This document shows positions 9,770 to 20,255 of a stretch of DNA of 64,000 nucleotides, piece after piece. Position numbers and translations under genes: made by a program. The notes beneath the pieces were generated by a model, which saw only the letters and a program-made list of their open reading frames with translations, was not told where the DNA came from and did not search any database. Numbering within the stretch: position 1 is the stretch's first letter; each line of letters opens with the position of its first letter. The stretch is from Gammaproteobacteria bacterium (GTDB taxonomy: Bacteria; Gemmatimonadota; Gemmatimonadetes; Longimicrobiales; Gaopeijiaceae). The stretch lies in assembly GCA_028821195.1 (NCBI GenBank), contig JAPPHB010000080.1, positions 81,330 to 145,329 on the forward strand. Direction: 5' to 3'.

Positions 9770-10633
9770 TCAGACGGAAAACGCGCCGCCCGCCAGCATC
9801 CCCCGGATCACCCGCTCCAGCACCGCACCCGCCCGGTTTCCCACCTCCAGAACCTCGTCATGCGAGATGGCGTCCGCGCCCTCCGCCCCCGGGGCCATTC
9901 CCACCCCGCACGCCAGGTTGGTGACCATGGCGAAAGCCAGCACCCGCACGCCTCGGGCGCGCAGCGTGAGCACCTCGGGTACGACCGACATGCCCACCAC
10001 GTCCCCGCCCATCCGCTCGACCATGCGGATCTCGGCAGGCGTCTCGAAGCTGGGGCCGAGCAGGGCCGCATAGGTGCCCCGGGCCAGGCGCACGCCCAGC
10101 CGGGCAGCCTGCTCGAGCGCGGCCTGCTGCAACCCCCGGTCGTAGGGCACGCTCATGTCCGGAAACGGGTTCGCATCGCCCGCCTGCGCGGGCGGCGGCA
10201 GCGGCGTGCGGGAGAGCAGATTGATGTGGTCGTCGATCACCATCAGGCCGCCCGGGCACAGCCGCCGGTCCACCCCCCCCACCGCTGCCGTGACGACGGA
10301 ACTCCGCACTCCCATCGCGGCCGCGATGCGGGCCGGGGCCGTGATCACCCATGGTGGGTGACCTTCGTAGAAGTGCAGCCGCCCGCACTGCACGACGACC
10401 GGAACGCCCTCGCAGCGCCCGAAAAGGAAGTGGCCCGCGTGACCCGCGACTCCGGCCGACGGAAGGCCGGGAATCTCCCCGAACGGCACCTTCTCCTCTA
10501 CCTCGACCAGCCGTTCGAGCCCGTTGAGCCCGGAACCCAGCAGCAGATGCACCTTCGGTGCCGCGCGCAGTCGCGCCCGCAGCGCCGCCACCACCGCTTC
10601 GAAGTCGTCTCCCGGCGCCACGCCCGGCGTCAC
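9770..10633 (-). CDS. punA: Purine nucleoside phosphorylase (trimeric, family II)
   Basis: This enzyme splits purine (deoxy)nucleosides with phosphate into base and ribose-1-phosphate. The 287-residue protein starts at GTG 10631-10633, overlapping the nupC stop as GTGA. It carries the phosphate loop GSGLNGL (usually GSGLG), QCGRLHFYEGHPPW, the base-site strand GPSFETPAEIRM with its Glu, the VGMSVVPEV strand, and VTNLACG with the base-contacting Asn. These features fit the trimeric guanosine/inosine-preferring family. The AAVGGV segment replaces the common NAAGG. The coupling to the nucleoside transporter gene directly upstream supports a salvage role. Confidence 0.92.
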   Translation of the reverse strand: MTPGVAPGDDFEAVVAALRARLRAAPKVHLLLGSGLNGLERLVEVEEKVPFGEIPGLPSAGVAGHAGHFLFGRCEGVPVVVQCGRLHFYEGHPPWVITAPARIAAAMGVRSSVVTAAVGGVDRRLCPGGLMVIDDHINLLSRTPLPPPAQAGDANPFPDMSVPYDRGLQQAALEQAARLGVRLARGTYAALLGPSFETPAEIRMVERMGGDVVGMSVVPEVLTLRARGVRVLAFAMVTNLACGVGMAPGAEGADAISHDEVLEVGNRAGAVLERVIRGMLAGGAFSV

Positions 10634-12147
10634 AGGATCATCCCGGCCACGGTCGCCGTCATGAAGGCGGCGAGTGCCCCCCCGACCATCGCCCGCAGCC
10701 CGATGCGCGAGAGGTCCTGCCGGCGTGAAGGCGCCAGTCCGCCGATGCCGCCGAGCTGGATGGCGATGGAGGAGAAGTTGGCGAAGCCGCACAGCGCGTA
10801 GGTGGCGATCACCACCGACCGGGGATGCAGCGTGGAATCCTCCCCGAGCAGGCCCGCCAACTCGACGTAGGCCACGAACTCGTTGAGCGCCGTCTTGATC
10901 CCCATCAGCGAACCCACCTCCACCGCGTCGGCCCAGGGCACTCCCATGAGCCAGGCCAGCGGCGCCAGAGCCAGCCCCAGCACGGACTGCAGGGTGAGGT
11001 CGGGCAGGCCGACCAGCCCGCCGGCCCACCCCATCAGCCCGTTGATCAGATAGACGAGCGCCACGAAGGCGAGCAGCATGGCTCCAACGTTGAGGGCGAG
11101 GCGAAGCCCGTCGCCGGCCCCCCGCGCCGCCGCGTCGATGACGTTCACGTCCGGCTTTTCGACTTGCGTGACCAGGCGGCCCGCGGTTTCGGGCTCCCCG
11201 TCCTCCGGGTACATGAGCTTGGCCATCATCAGCGCCGCCGGGGCGGACATGACCGACGCCGCCATCAAGTGTCCGGCGATGTCCGGGAAATAGGAGATGA
11301 GGAAGCCGACGTACGCCGCCATCACCCCGCCCGCAACCGTCGCGAAGCCGGCGGTCATCACGGCGTTCAGCTCCGACATCGTCATCTTCTCGACGAAGGG
11401 CTTGATGAGGAGCGGCGCCTCGGTCTGACCCACGAAGATATTGCCGGCCGCGGACAGTGTCTCGGCCCCCGAGGTGCGCATGGTGCGCTGCATGACCCAG
11501 GCCATCCCCCGCACCACGAACTGCATCACCCCCAGGTGATACAGCACCGTCATGAGGGAGGCCAGGAAGATGATCGTGGGCAGCACGGTGAAGGCGACGT
11601 ATGCCCCCGGATTGGCGACCTGTCCGGGGATCGGGTTGAACTCGCCGTTGCCGGGCTCGCCGGTGCCGATGGGGATGTTGTTGTCGACCAGGTTGCCGAA
11701 GATGAAGCGCGCTCCCTCGAGCGTGTACCCGAGCAGCCCCACCACCACCGTGTTGGCCCCCTGGAAGATCGCCAGCCCGACGGCGGTCTTGAGGATGAAG
11801 AAGGCGAAGACCAGCTGGAGCGAGACCCCCCAGGCCACGACTCGCCACGGGATGGCGGCCCGGTTGACGCTGAAGACCCACGCGAGCCCGCCCAGCGCCA
11901 GCATGCCCAGGAGCGATCTCAGGCGCCCGGGAAACGAGGTGTCCAGTCCCTCCGAGGCGATCGATATCCCGAGTCCCGGACCCTGCTGGACCGTGGCCGC
12001 CGCCGCCGCCGCCGGCACGTCCTCTGCCCCGCCCGCGCCCGGCGAGGCAGCGGCCAGGCCGGCTCCGACAAGAAGCAGGCACACCACCCACAGTATCCGG
12101 AGCGCGGGTCCGGGAACGGCTCGAGGTCCGGCAGACGGCCGGGTCAT
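10630..12147 (-). CDS. nupC: Concentrative nucleoside transporter (NupC/CNT family)
   Basis: This inner-membrane symporter takes up nucleosides using the sodium or proton gradient. The 505-residue form starts at ATG 12145-12147 and begins with a signal-like hydrophobic stretch. The CNT core follows: SAAGNIFVGQTEAPLLIKP, MTMSELNAVMTAGFATVAGGV, and NEFVAYVEL, then CGFANFSSIAIQLGGIG at the second pseudosubstrate hairpin. An additional 25-residue loop after GNLVDNN is longer than in E. coli NupC. The frame remains open to 12252, but that extension is basic and without family features. It is followed by the phosphorylase gene, forming an uptake-plus-cleavage pair. Confidence 0.93.
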   Translation of the reverse strand: MTRPSAGPRAVPGPALRILWVVCLLLVGAGLAAASPGAGGAEDVPAAAAAATVQQGPGLGISIASEGLDTSFPGRLRSLLGMLALGGLAWVFSVNRAAIPWRVVAWGVSLQLVFAFFILKTAVGLAIFQGANTVVVGLLGYTLEGARFIFGNLVDNNIPIGTGEPGNGEFNPIPGQVANPGAYVAFTVLPTIIFLASLMTVLYHLGVMQFVVRGMAWVMQRTMRTSGAETLSAAGNIFVGQTEAPLLIKPFVEKMTMSELNAVMTAGFATVAGGVMAAYVGFLISYFPDIAGHLMAASVMSAPAALMMAKLMYPEDGEPETAGRLVTQVEKPDVNVIDAAARGAGDGLRLALNVGAMLLAFVALVYLINGLMGWAGGLVGLPDLTLQSVLGLALAPLAWLMGVPWADAVEVGSLMGIKTALNEFVAYVELAGLLGEDSTLHPRSVVIATYALCGFANFSSIAIQLGGIGGLAPSRRQDLSRIGLRAMVGGALAAFMTATVAGMIL

Positions 12148-12453
12148 GGGGCCACCCGGGCGTCGGAAACGGTCGCGGCGACGGAGGAGTCCGGACGGCG
12201 GGAGACGGAAGGCGTGGAAGGCATGGTGGATCCGTGAGCTGTTTCGTGGCATAACGCGCAGGGGTCGAGGCTCATGATAACCCGACTGCCCGAAAACCGC
12301 CTGACCGGGCTGGGAAGTCTGCCATTTTGTCAGGTCCTGGCGGAAAAGTCTGCCATTTTGTCAGGTCTCCGGCCCGGTACGGGGGCACGAACGTTGCTCC
12401 AGACCCGGCGACACCCCGTAAACCGGGGACTCACAACCATCCAAGGAGCACAG
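12148..12453. other. Regulatory intergenic region between divergent nupC and dnaK
   Basis: About 306 bases lie between the nupC start (if at 12147) and dnaK. The dnaK-proximal half contains two 22-base direct repeats (listed separately). An AAGGAG Shine-Dalgarno site (12443-12448) sits five bases before the dnaK ATG. I see no CIRCE element (TTAGCACTC inverted repeat) and no HAIR-type HspR site. A -35/-10 pair is not obvious. The stretch ATGATAACCCG near 12274-12284 is the only AT-richer patch on the nupC side. Confidence 0.6.
12315..12367. promoter_or_regulatory. Tandem 22-bp repeats upstream of dnaK, probable stress-regulator operator
   Basis: Two identical copies of AAGTCTGCCATTTTGTCAGGTC occur at 12315-12336 and 12346-12367. 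Their starts are 31 bases apart, about three helical turns, so both face the same side of the DNA. Each contains an imperfect inverted repeat CTGCCA-TTT-TGTCAG (12319-12333 and 12350-12364). A perfect version of the same core occurs at 25343-25361. The tandem layout ahead of a chaperone gene fits an operator; the regulator is not identified. Confidence 0.65.
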
Positions 12454-14382
<1,929 letters not shown>

Positions 14383-14559
14383 GCCCTCCGGCGACTCCGC
14401 GGCGCGCCGCGCGGGACCATGTCCCCGCCGGGACAACTCTGGCGCGGCGCGGCGCATCGAAAGGGCGCACACGGACAACGAGAAACCGGTGGCGCGGGGA
14501 TGGGTAGCAGCAGTCAGCATCCCTCGCGCCGGCTGCAGCGATACCACAGGAGGCCAGGC
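14383..14559 (+). other. dnaK to degP-like gene spacer
   Basis: The spacer of 177 bases holds GC-rich dyads, including GCGGCGCGCCGC near 14399-14410 and TGTCCC-CGCC-GGGACA at 14418-14433. There is no T-run for an intrinsic terminator. It ends with AGGAGG (14549-14554) before the protease ATG. I see no clear promoter. Confidence 0.35.
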
Positions 14560-16089
14560 ATGTTCGATCCCCTGAGAATCAAGATGAGAGTGCTCTTCTA
14601 CGTCGCCCTCGCGTTCCTGGTCGGCGTGGGCCTCGCCTCGGGGATGGGATGGACGCAGGACGCGGTCGCAACCCCCGCGATCTCGGTGGCCCCCCAGGTG
14701 CCCGTGGAGTCGGTTCAGCCGGCGCGCGACCTGAGCGAATCCTTCGTTCGAGTGGCCGAGGTGGTCACGCCCGCGGTCGTGAGCATCACGACCCGCCGCA
14801 TGGTGCGGTCGGCCGCCAACGACCCCTTCCGCAACTGGTTCGAGACGCCGGACCCGGAGCCGCGCGCCGGCAGCGGCAGTGGATTCCTGGTCTCGGACGA
14901 CGGGTACATCCTGACCAACAACCACGTGGTGGAGGACGCCGACGAGATTACGGTCCAGCTGGAGGACCGGCGCACCTTCGAGGCGACGCTGATCGGCGGT
15001 GACCCCACCACCGACGTCGCGGTGATCAAGGTGGACGGAAGCGATCTGCCGACGCTCAGCCTGGGCGACTCCGACGGAGTCCGAGTGGGAGAGTGGGTGC
15101 TGGCGGTGGGCAACCCGGGGTTCCGGTCGGCCGGGGGACCGACTTCCTTCAACCACACGGTGACCGCCGGCATCGTCAGCTTCAAGGGTCGGCCGCTGGG
15201 CATCATCGGCAACGAGCTGCGCAACGACCCCGAGTCCCAGGACGCCGCCCAGTACGCGATCGAGGACTTCATCCAGACCGACGCGGTCATCAACCCCGGC
15301 AATTCCGGGGGCCCCATGGTCAACCTCGACGGGCAGGTGATCGGCATCAATTCCGCGATCGCCAGCGGGGACGGCTACTACCAGGGATACGGCTTCGCGA
15401 TTCCGATCAGCCTTGCCCACAGGGTGATGGAGGATCTCATCGAATACCGCGCGGTGCGGCGCGCCTTCCTGGGCGTGCAGATCGGGCCGGTGGGACCCGA
15501 GGACGCCGAAGTCTACCAGCTGCCCGAGGTGAGCGGCGCGCTGGTTCAGGACGTCACCGGCACGCCGGCCGAGGAAGCGGGGCTGCAGCCGCAGGACGTG
15601 ATCGTCGCCATCGACGACGACCCCGTCGGCTACTCGAACCAGTTGCAGCAGCTGGTAGCGCGCAAGCGGCCGGGAGACCGGGTGAGCATCGCATATTACC
15701 GCGATGGCCAGCGGCAGGAGACGGAGGTTCAGCTGGGTGAGTCTCCGCTCAACGAAACCGCCACCGCGGCTGCGCCCGAGCCGACGACGCGTGCCGAGGA
15801 GAGGCTGGGAATCGAGGTTTTGGACAACAGCCCGGAGGTGGCCCGGCGAAACCAGTTCCGCATCGACGAGGGCGTGCTCATCAGCGGCGTCACCCGCATG
15901 GGTCCCGCCGCCCGGCGCGGCGTCCGGGCCGGCGAGCTGCTGGTAGGCATCAACCGGCGGCAGGTGGAGTCCGCGGACGAAGTCACGGAGTTGCTGGCCG
16001 AGGTGGAGCCCGGCGAAATCGTCACGCTGGTCCTGGCCAATCCGATGAACGGCAGGCAGCGCTTCATCAACATCCGCATGCCGGAGTGA
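14560..16089 (+). CDS. DegP/HtrA-type periplasmic serine protease with two PDZ domains
   Basis: HtrA proteases degrade misfolded envelope proteins. The 509-residue protein has an N-terminal membrane anchor or signal (about residues 10-28). Its trypsin-like domain has the catalytic triad His122 (TNNHVVED), Asp152 (TTDVAVIK) and Ser249 (NPGNSGGPMV), and two PDZ domains follow (about 300-390 and 425-500). No signal peptidase motif is sharp after the hydrophobic stretch, so it may stay anchored. The protease domain carries an insert between FNHTVTAGIVSFKG and DFIQTDAV, around residues 210-235. The start ATG 14560 has AGGAGG seven bases upstream. Position after dnaK places it in a proteostasis block. 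Confidence 0.94.
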   Translation: MFDPLRIKMRVLFYVALAFLVGVGLASGMGWTQDAVATPAISVAPQVPVESVQPARDLSESFVRVAEVVTPAVVSITTRRMVRSAANDPFRNWFETPDPEPRAGSGSGFLVSDDGYILTNNHVVEDADEITVQLEDRRTFEATLIGGDPTTDVAVIKVDGSDLPTLSLGDSDGVRVGEWVLAVGNPGFRSAGGPTSFNHTVTAGIVSFKGRPLGIIGNELRNDPESQDAAQYAIEDFIQTDAVINPGNSGGPMVNLDGQVIGINSAIASGDGYYQGYGFAIPISLAHRVMEDLIEYRAVRRAFLGVQIGPVGPEDAEVYQLPEVSGALVQDVTGTPAEEAGLQPQDVIVAIDDDPVGYSNQLQQLVARKRPGDRVSIAYYRDGQRQETEVQLGESPLNETATAAAPEPTTRAEERLGIEVLDNSPEVARRNQFRIDEGVLISGVTRMGPAARRGVRAGELLVGINRRQVESADEVTELLAEVEPGEIVTLVLANPMNGRQRFINIRMPE

Positions 16090-16090
16090 C

Positions 16091-16117
16091 CGGTTCCAGG
16101 GGAACCGCTAAGTTTGT
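16091..16117 (+). terminator. Probable terminator after the DegP-like gene
   Basis: A perfect 7-bp stem CGGTTCC / GGAACCG with a 3-base loop lies two bases after the stop codon (16091-16107). It is followed by CTAAGTTTGT, a weak T-rich tract. It separates the protease gene from the tRNA gene. Confidence 0.5.
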
Positions 16118-16169
16118 ACCAGCTTCGGGGATGCCGCGGAGGAGAACTCCGCCCGGACCCGGGCTTTCC

Positions 16170-16252
16170 GCGAAAGTGGCGGAACTGGTAGACGCGCGGG
16201 ATTTAGGATCCCGTGGCCCCGGGCCGTGGGGGTTCGAGTCCCCCCTTTCGCA
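16170..16252 (+). tRNA. tRNA-Leu, anticodon UAG
   Basis: The 83-base sequence folds as a class II tRNA. The acceptor stem is GCGAAAG with CTTTCGC plus discriminator A. The D-arm contains GGAACTGGTAGAC. The anticodon stem CGGGA/TCCCG encloses loop TTTAGGA, giving anticodon UAG, and a long variable arm and T-arm GTTCGAGTC follow. No CCA is encoded (CATCC follows). Leucine identity agrees with the long variable arm, the discriminator A and the anticodon, which reads CUA and wobble CUN codons. The gene lies just upstream of tig. Confidence 0.97.
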
Positions 16253-16320
16253 TCCTGTCCGCGGAGTCGCACTTCGCTCGCCGAAGCGAACCCTGACACA
16301 GCCATGACGAGCCTCGACCC

Positions 16321-17583
16321 TTGACCATCGATCCCACGCGCCTGCGCGTATCCGTCACCGAAGGCGAACGCTGGCGGCGCGACCTCGCCATAACCGTTCC
16401 CGCCGACATCGTCGGGCGCGAGCGAGCGCGCGTAATGGGCAGCGTTTCGGGCCGGGCACGCATGCCCGGCTTCCGCAAGGGCAGGATTCCGGCGAGGGTG
16501 CTCGAGCAGCGCTACGGAGCCGCCGTCGAGCAGGAAACGCTGGAGACGCTCCTGAACGAGGCGACCCGGGCGGCCATCCGGAGCGAGCAGCTGCGGCCCA
16601 TCAGCGATCCCGAAGTGGGCGCGGTGCGGAGCGAACCGGGCGAGGATCTCTTCTTCGAGATCTCGTTCGATGTCGAGCCCCGGATCGAGATCGAGCGCAG
16701 CGGCGGGTTCGTGGTGGAGAGGCCGGCGGTGGAGGTCGGTGACGCGGAAGTCGACGCGGTCCTGCTACGCCTGCGCCAGCAGAACGGCGCCTGGCGTCCG
16801 CTGGAGGGCGGGTTCCCGGACGCGGGCAACGCGGTCGGGGTGAACATCCTGCAACTGGACCGCGAGGACGCCGAAGCGAGGGACTACGAGTTCATTCTGG
16901 GCGAGGGCGACGCGATTCCGGATGTGGAGCGCGCAATCGAGCAACTGGAAGTGGGAACGGAGGGAGACTTCGTGGTCCGGTTCCCCGACGACTTTCCCAA
17001 CGAGGAGCGGCGGGGCGAGGAAGAGCACCTGCGCATCCGGCTCGTCAGCCGAAAGGTTCTCGACCTTCCGGAACTGGACGACGACTTCGCGGCCAGCCTT
17101 GACTTCACAAGCCTCGACGATCTCCAGGACAAGGTCCGGGCGGACCTGGAGCAGAACGCCGCAGGCCAGGCGGAACAGGTGGTCCGGGCACGCCTCATGG
17201 AGTTTGTCCTGGAGGCGAACGCCTTCGACGCGCCCGGCTCCATGGTCGACCGGTACCTGGAGGCGGTGGCCGGCGAAGGACCCGAGGACACGCCGCCCGA
17301 GAAGGTGGAGGAGATGAAGGCCGCCATCCGTCCGCGCGCGGAGAGGGCGGTTCGCACCATGCTGGCGGTGGAGAGCCTGGCCCGGGCCAACGACCTGGTC
17401 GCCAGCCCGCTCGAGGTGTCGGAGCGGGTCGACGAGATCGCGCGCAGGAACGCCGTGCAGCCGGAGACGGTGGAGGCCCAGCTGCGCCGGAACGGGCGCA
17501 TGGAGTCGCTGGAGCGAGAGATCACCGAAGGGAAGGTGTTCGAATTCCTGAAGCAGCAGTCCGAGATCATCCAGGCCGGCTGA
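16321..17583 (+). CDS. tig: Trigger factor, ribosome-associated chaperone
   Basis: Trigger factor binds at the ribosomal exit tunnel and shields nascent chains. The 420-residue product starts at TTG 16321; no ATG or GTG alternative fits. It has the N-terminal ribosome-binding domain with the docking loop MPGFRKGRIP (GFRKGR, residues 50-55). A poorly conserved FKBP-like domain (about 155-240) and a long helical C-terminal chaperone domain follow. The FKBP part lacks many aromatic PPIase residues, so isomerase activity may be weak. The order tig-clpP-clpX is the common bacterial arrangement, and the clpP start is 27 bases downstream. A six-codon ATG frame (16303-16323) overlaps the start and might act as a leader. 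Confidence 0.94.
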   Translation: MTIDPTRLRVSVTEGERWRRDLAITVPADIVGRERARVMGSVSGRARMPGFRKGRIPARVLEQRYGAAVEQETLETLLNEATRAAIRSEQLRPISDPEVGAVRSEPGEDLFFEISFDVEPRIEIERSGGFVVERPAVEVGDAEVDAVLLRLRQQNGAWRPLEGGFPDAGNAVGVNILQLDREDAEARDYEFILGEGDAIPDVERAIEQLEVGTEGDFVVRFPDDFPNEERRGEEEHLRIRLVSRKVLDLPELDDDFAASLDFTSLDDLQDKVRADLEQNAAGQAEQVVRARLMEFVLEANAFDAPGSMVDRYLEAVAGEGPEDTPPEKVEEMKAAIRPRAERAVRTMLAVESLARANDLVASPLEVSERVDEIARRNAVQPETVEAQLRRNGRMESLEREITEGKVFEFLKQQSEIIQAG

Positions 17584-17610
17584 GCCGGACCAACGGAGAA
17601 CGAAAACCCC

Positions 17611-18231
17611 ATGCCTATTTTTCCTCCGTACGTCATCGAGCGGACGAGCCGCGGAGAACGAAGCTACGACATCTTCAGCCGCCTGCTGATGGACCGGATC
17701 GTCTTCCTGGGCTCACATATCGACGACAATGTGGCCAATGTCATTCTGGCTCAGCTGCTCTTTCTGGACGCGGAGGATCCCGAGCGGGACATCTATCTTT
17801 ACATCAATTCACCCGGCGGGAGCGTCTATGCCGGACTCGCCATTTTCGACACCATGCAGCACCTGCGGGCACCGGTCTCCACCTACTGCGTGGGCATGGC
17901 GGCTTCGATGGCCGCGATCCTGGTGGCCGCGGGAGCGCCCGGCAAGCGCAGCGCCCTGCCCAACTCGCGCATCATGATCCACCAGCCCTCCACGGGGGCG
18001 CAGGGCACCGCGTCAGACATCGAGATCGCCGCCCGCGAGGTGCTCGACATTCGTGAGCGGCTCAACGGCATCCTCGCCGACTGCACCGGGCAGCCGATGG
18101 ACAAGATCGCGCAGGACGTGGACCGCGACCGCTTCATGAGCCCCGACGAGGCGCGCGAATACGGCCTGATCGACCGGGTGCTGGTGGGCCGGGAAGAAGA
18201 CGCCGCCAGGGACGTGCGTCTTGAGGAATAG
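17611..18231 (+). CDS. clpP: ATP-dependent Clp protease proteolytic subunit
   Basis: ClpP forms the double-heptamer proteolytic chamber fed by ClpX or ClpA-type unfoldases. The 206-residue protein contains the catalytic triad Ser99 (VGMAASMAA), His124 (IMIHQPSTG) and Asp173 (DRDRFMS). It starts [20 protein letters not shown] as in processed ClpP enzymes, where a short propeptide is removed before the mature N-terminal loop. Length and motifs are normal. It lies between tig and clpX, the standard operon. Confidence 0.98.
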   Translation: MPIFPPYVIERTSRGERSYDIFSRLLMDRIVFLGSHIDDNVANVILAQLLFLDAEDPERDIYLYINSPGGSVYAGLAIFDTMQHLRAPVSTYCVGMAASMAAILVAAGAPGKRSALPNSRIMIHQPSTGAQGTASDIEIAAREVLDIRERLNGILADCTGQPMDKIAQDVDRDRFMSPDEAREYGLIDRVLVGREEDAARDVRLEE

Positions 18232-18334
18232 CAGCCCGTGGATGAATCCACGCCAGCACCGAGAGCGGCGAGGCGCCCGACCGGCAAGGCGCCCTGAAGG
18301 CCGCATGGCAGCACCCGCATAGCCGAGCAAAGCC
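18232..18334 (+). other. clpP to clpX spacer with hairpin
   Basis: The 103-base spacer contains a 16-base dyad CGTGGATGAATCCACG (18236-18251) directly after clpP and a repeated AGGCGCCC (18271-18278 and 18287-18294). It could adjust the clpP:clpX ratio by attenuation or RNA processing. No T-run is present. Confidence 0.4.
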
Positions 18335-19588
18335 GTGCCCACGACCAGCGACAAGTTCCCCCGCTGCAGCTTCTGCGGAAAGACCAAGGACTCCGTCAAG
18401 AAGTTCATCTCCGGGCCTCAGGTCTACATCTGCAACGAGTGCATCTCGCTCTGTAACGAGATTCTCGCGGAAGAGGAGGAGCGCGAGGCGGTGTCCGTGG
18501 TGGTGCCCACCATGGTACCCGCGGAGGTCAAGGCAGCCCTCGACCAGTACGTCATCGGGCAGGAGGAGGCCAAGAGGGCACTCGCCGTCGCCGTCTACAA
18601 CCACTACAAGCGCGTCAACCACCAGGGGCAGATCGACGACGTCGAGATCGACAAGGCGAACATCCTCCTGGTCGGGCCCACGGGCGTGGGCAAGACGCTG
18701 CTGGCGCAGACGCTCGCGCGCATCCTCAAGGTGCCCTTCACCATCGCCGACGCCACCACGCTGACCGAGGCGGGCTATGTGGGCGAGGACGTCGAGAACA
18801 TCCTGGTGCGCCTGCTTCAGGCCAGCGACTTCAACATCACGGCCTGCGAGCGCGGGATCGTCTACGTCGACGAACTGGACAAGATCGCGCGCAAGTCGGA
18901 GAACCCGTCGATCACCCGGGACGTCTCGGGCGAGGGTGTGCAGCAGGCGCTGCTGAAGATCCTCGAAGGCACCGTTGCCAGCGTGCCCCCCCAGGGCGGA
19001 CGCAAGCATCCCCAGCAGGAGTACCTGCAGGTCGATACCCGCAACATCCTGTTCATCTGCGGCGGCGCCTTCGACGGGCTGGAGGAAATCGTCGAGCAGC
19101 GCATCGGCCAGCGGCGCATCGGCTTCGGCAAGAGCTCCCCGGAAGGCACCGGCGACTACCGCAACCGCGACGATCTGGTCAGGCTGGTCGAGCCCGAGGA
19201 TCTGCAGCGCTACGGGCTCATCCCCGAGCTGGTGGGGCGGCTGCCGGTCTCGGTAGGCCTCTCGGAACTCGACGAGGACGACCTGGTGCGCATCCTCGAG
19301 GAGCCCAGGAACGCCCTGGTCAAGCAGTACCGAAAGATGTTCGAGCTGGAGGGCGTGGGGATCACCTTCGATCGCCAGGCACTGCGCGAAGTGGCGAATA
19401 AGGCTGCCGACCGGGGCACGGGAGCGCGAGGGCTGAGGGCGGTGCTCGAGGAAGTGATGCAGGACGTGATGTTCGAGGTGCCGTCGCGGCACGACGTGCG
19501 CGAGATTGTGATCACAGTCGAATCGGTCATCTCGGGGACCCCTCCCCTGCTGGTGCTCGAAGGGGAGCGGCAGAAGAAGGAGGCCTGA
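18335..19588 (+). CDS. clpX: ATP-dependent Clp protease ATP-binding subunit ClpX
   Basis: ClpX is the hexameric AAA+ unfoldase partner of ClpP. The 417-residue protein starts with GTG 18335. It has the N-terminal zinc-binding domain (Cys11, Cys14, Cys33, Cys36), Walker A GPTGVGKT (114-121), Walker [14 protein letters not shown], and the IGF ClpP-docking loop within [10 protein letters not shown]. Sensor and arginine-finger motifs include [12 protein letters not shown]. All key elements are intact. The upstream Shine-Dalgarno match is poor, and the start is fixed by the zinc domain position. Confidence 0.97.
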   Translation: MPTTSDKFPRCSFCGKTKDSVKKFISGPQVYICNECISLCNEILAEEEEREAVSVVVPTMVPAEVKAALDQYVIGQEEAKRALAVAVYNHYKRVNHQGQIDDVEIDKANILLVGPTGVGKTLLAQTLARILKVPFTIADATTLTEAGYVGEDVENILVRLLQASDFNITACERGIVYVDELDKIARKSENPSITRDVSGEGVQQALLKILEGTVASVPPQGGRKHPQQEYLQVDTRNILFICGGAFDGLEEIVEQRIGQRRIGFGKSSPEGTGDYRNRDDLVRLVEPEDLQRYGLIPELVGRLPVSVGLSELDEDDLVRILEEPRNALVKQYRKMFELEGVGITFDRQALREVANKAADRGTGARGLRAVLEEVMQDVMFEVPSRHDVREIVITVESVISGTPPLLVLEGERQKKEA

Positions 19589-19608
19589 GGAAGCACCCGC
19601 GAGAACCC

Positions 19609-20205
19609 ATGATCATTCGCAGCGTCGAGTTCGCGGGCAGCCACGTCGATCCCGGCGTGTCGATCGCGCCCGAGCTGCCCCACGTCGCCTTCTGGGGCCG
19701 CTCCAACGTGGGCAAGTCATCGCTCATCAACCTCCTCCTCCGGCGCACGCGCAAGAAGGTGGCGCGCGTGTCGGCGCGCCCGGGGAAGACCCAGACCCTC
19801 AACTTCTACATCGTCAACCACCGCTTCGTGCTGGTCGATCTTCCGGGCTTCGGCTACGCGAAGGTGTCGCGCACGCTGCGCGAGAGTTGGCAGCGGCTGG
19901 TGCGCGACTACCTGAAGCGAAGTCGCGAGCTGGCCGGGGTGGTGCTCCTGATCGACGCCCGCCGCGATGCGGCGCCCGCGGACCTCGCCGCGGTCGAGTT
20001 GCTGGGTGAGGTCGGCTTGCCCGCCCTGATCGTAGTCACCAAGATCGACAAGACGCGAAAGAGCGCCCGGGAGCAGCGGATCGCGCGCCTGCGCGAGCAG
20101 CTTGCGGTGTCGAGGGACCAGTTGGTGGTGTCGTCCGCGCGCACCGGCGAGGGGCGGGACGAGCTCCTGGGCGCGATCGGGGGTCTGCTGGACGCCGGCG
20201 GCTGA
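19609..20205 (+). CDS. engB: Ribosome biogenesis GTPase EngB (YihA/YsxC)
   Basis: EngB assists late assembly of the large ribosomal subunit. The 198-residue GTPase has G1 GRSNVGKS (residues 30-37), the G2 region with ARPGKTQTLNFY, G3 DLPGFGYAKV (77-86), G4 TKID (144-147) and a G5-like SSARTGEG near the C-terminus. Length is normal. It begins 20 bases after clpX and is likely co-transcribed with it. Confidence 0.96.
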   Translation: MIIRSVEFAGSHVDPGVSIAPELPHVAFWGRSNVGKSSLINLLLRRTRKKVARVSARPGKTQTLNFYIVNHRFVLVDLPGFGYAKVSRTLRESWQRLVRDYLKRSRELAGVVLLIDARRDAAPADLAAVELLGEVGLPALIVVTKIDKTRKSAREQRIARLREQLAVSRDQLVVSSARTGEGRDELLGAIGGLLDAGG

Positions 20206-20255
20206 GGTCCGCGGCGGGCGGACGGCCACATGGGCCCAGGGCAGGAGGACGATCC

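Noticed and set aside
12148..12453. CIRCE (HrcA) or HAIR (HspR) element before dnaK
   Set aside because: No TTAGCACTC-N9-GAGTGCTAA or CTTGAGT-N7-ACTCAAG pattern, even allowing several mismatches; the repeats present are of another kind.
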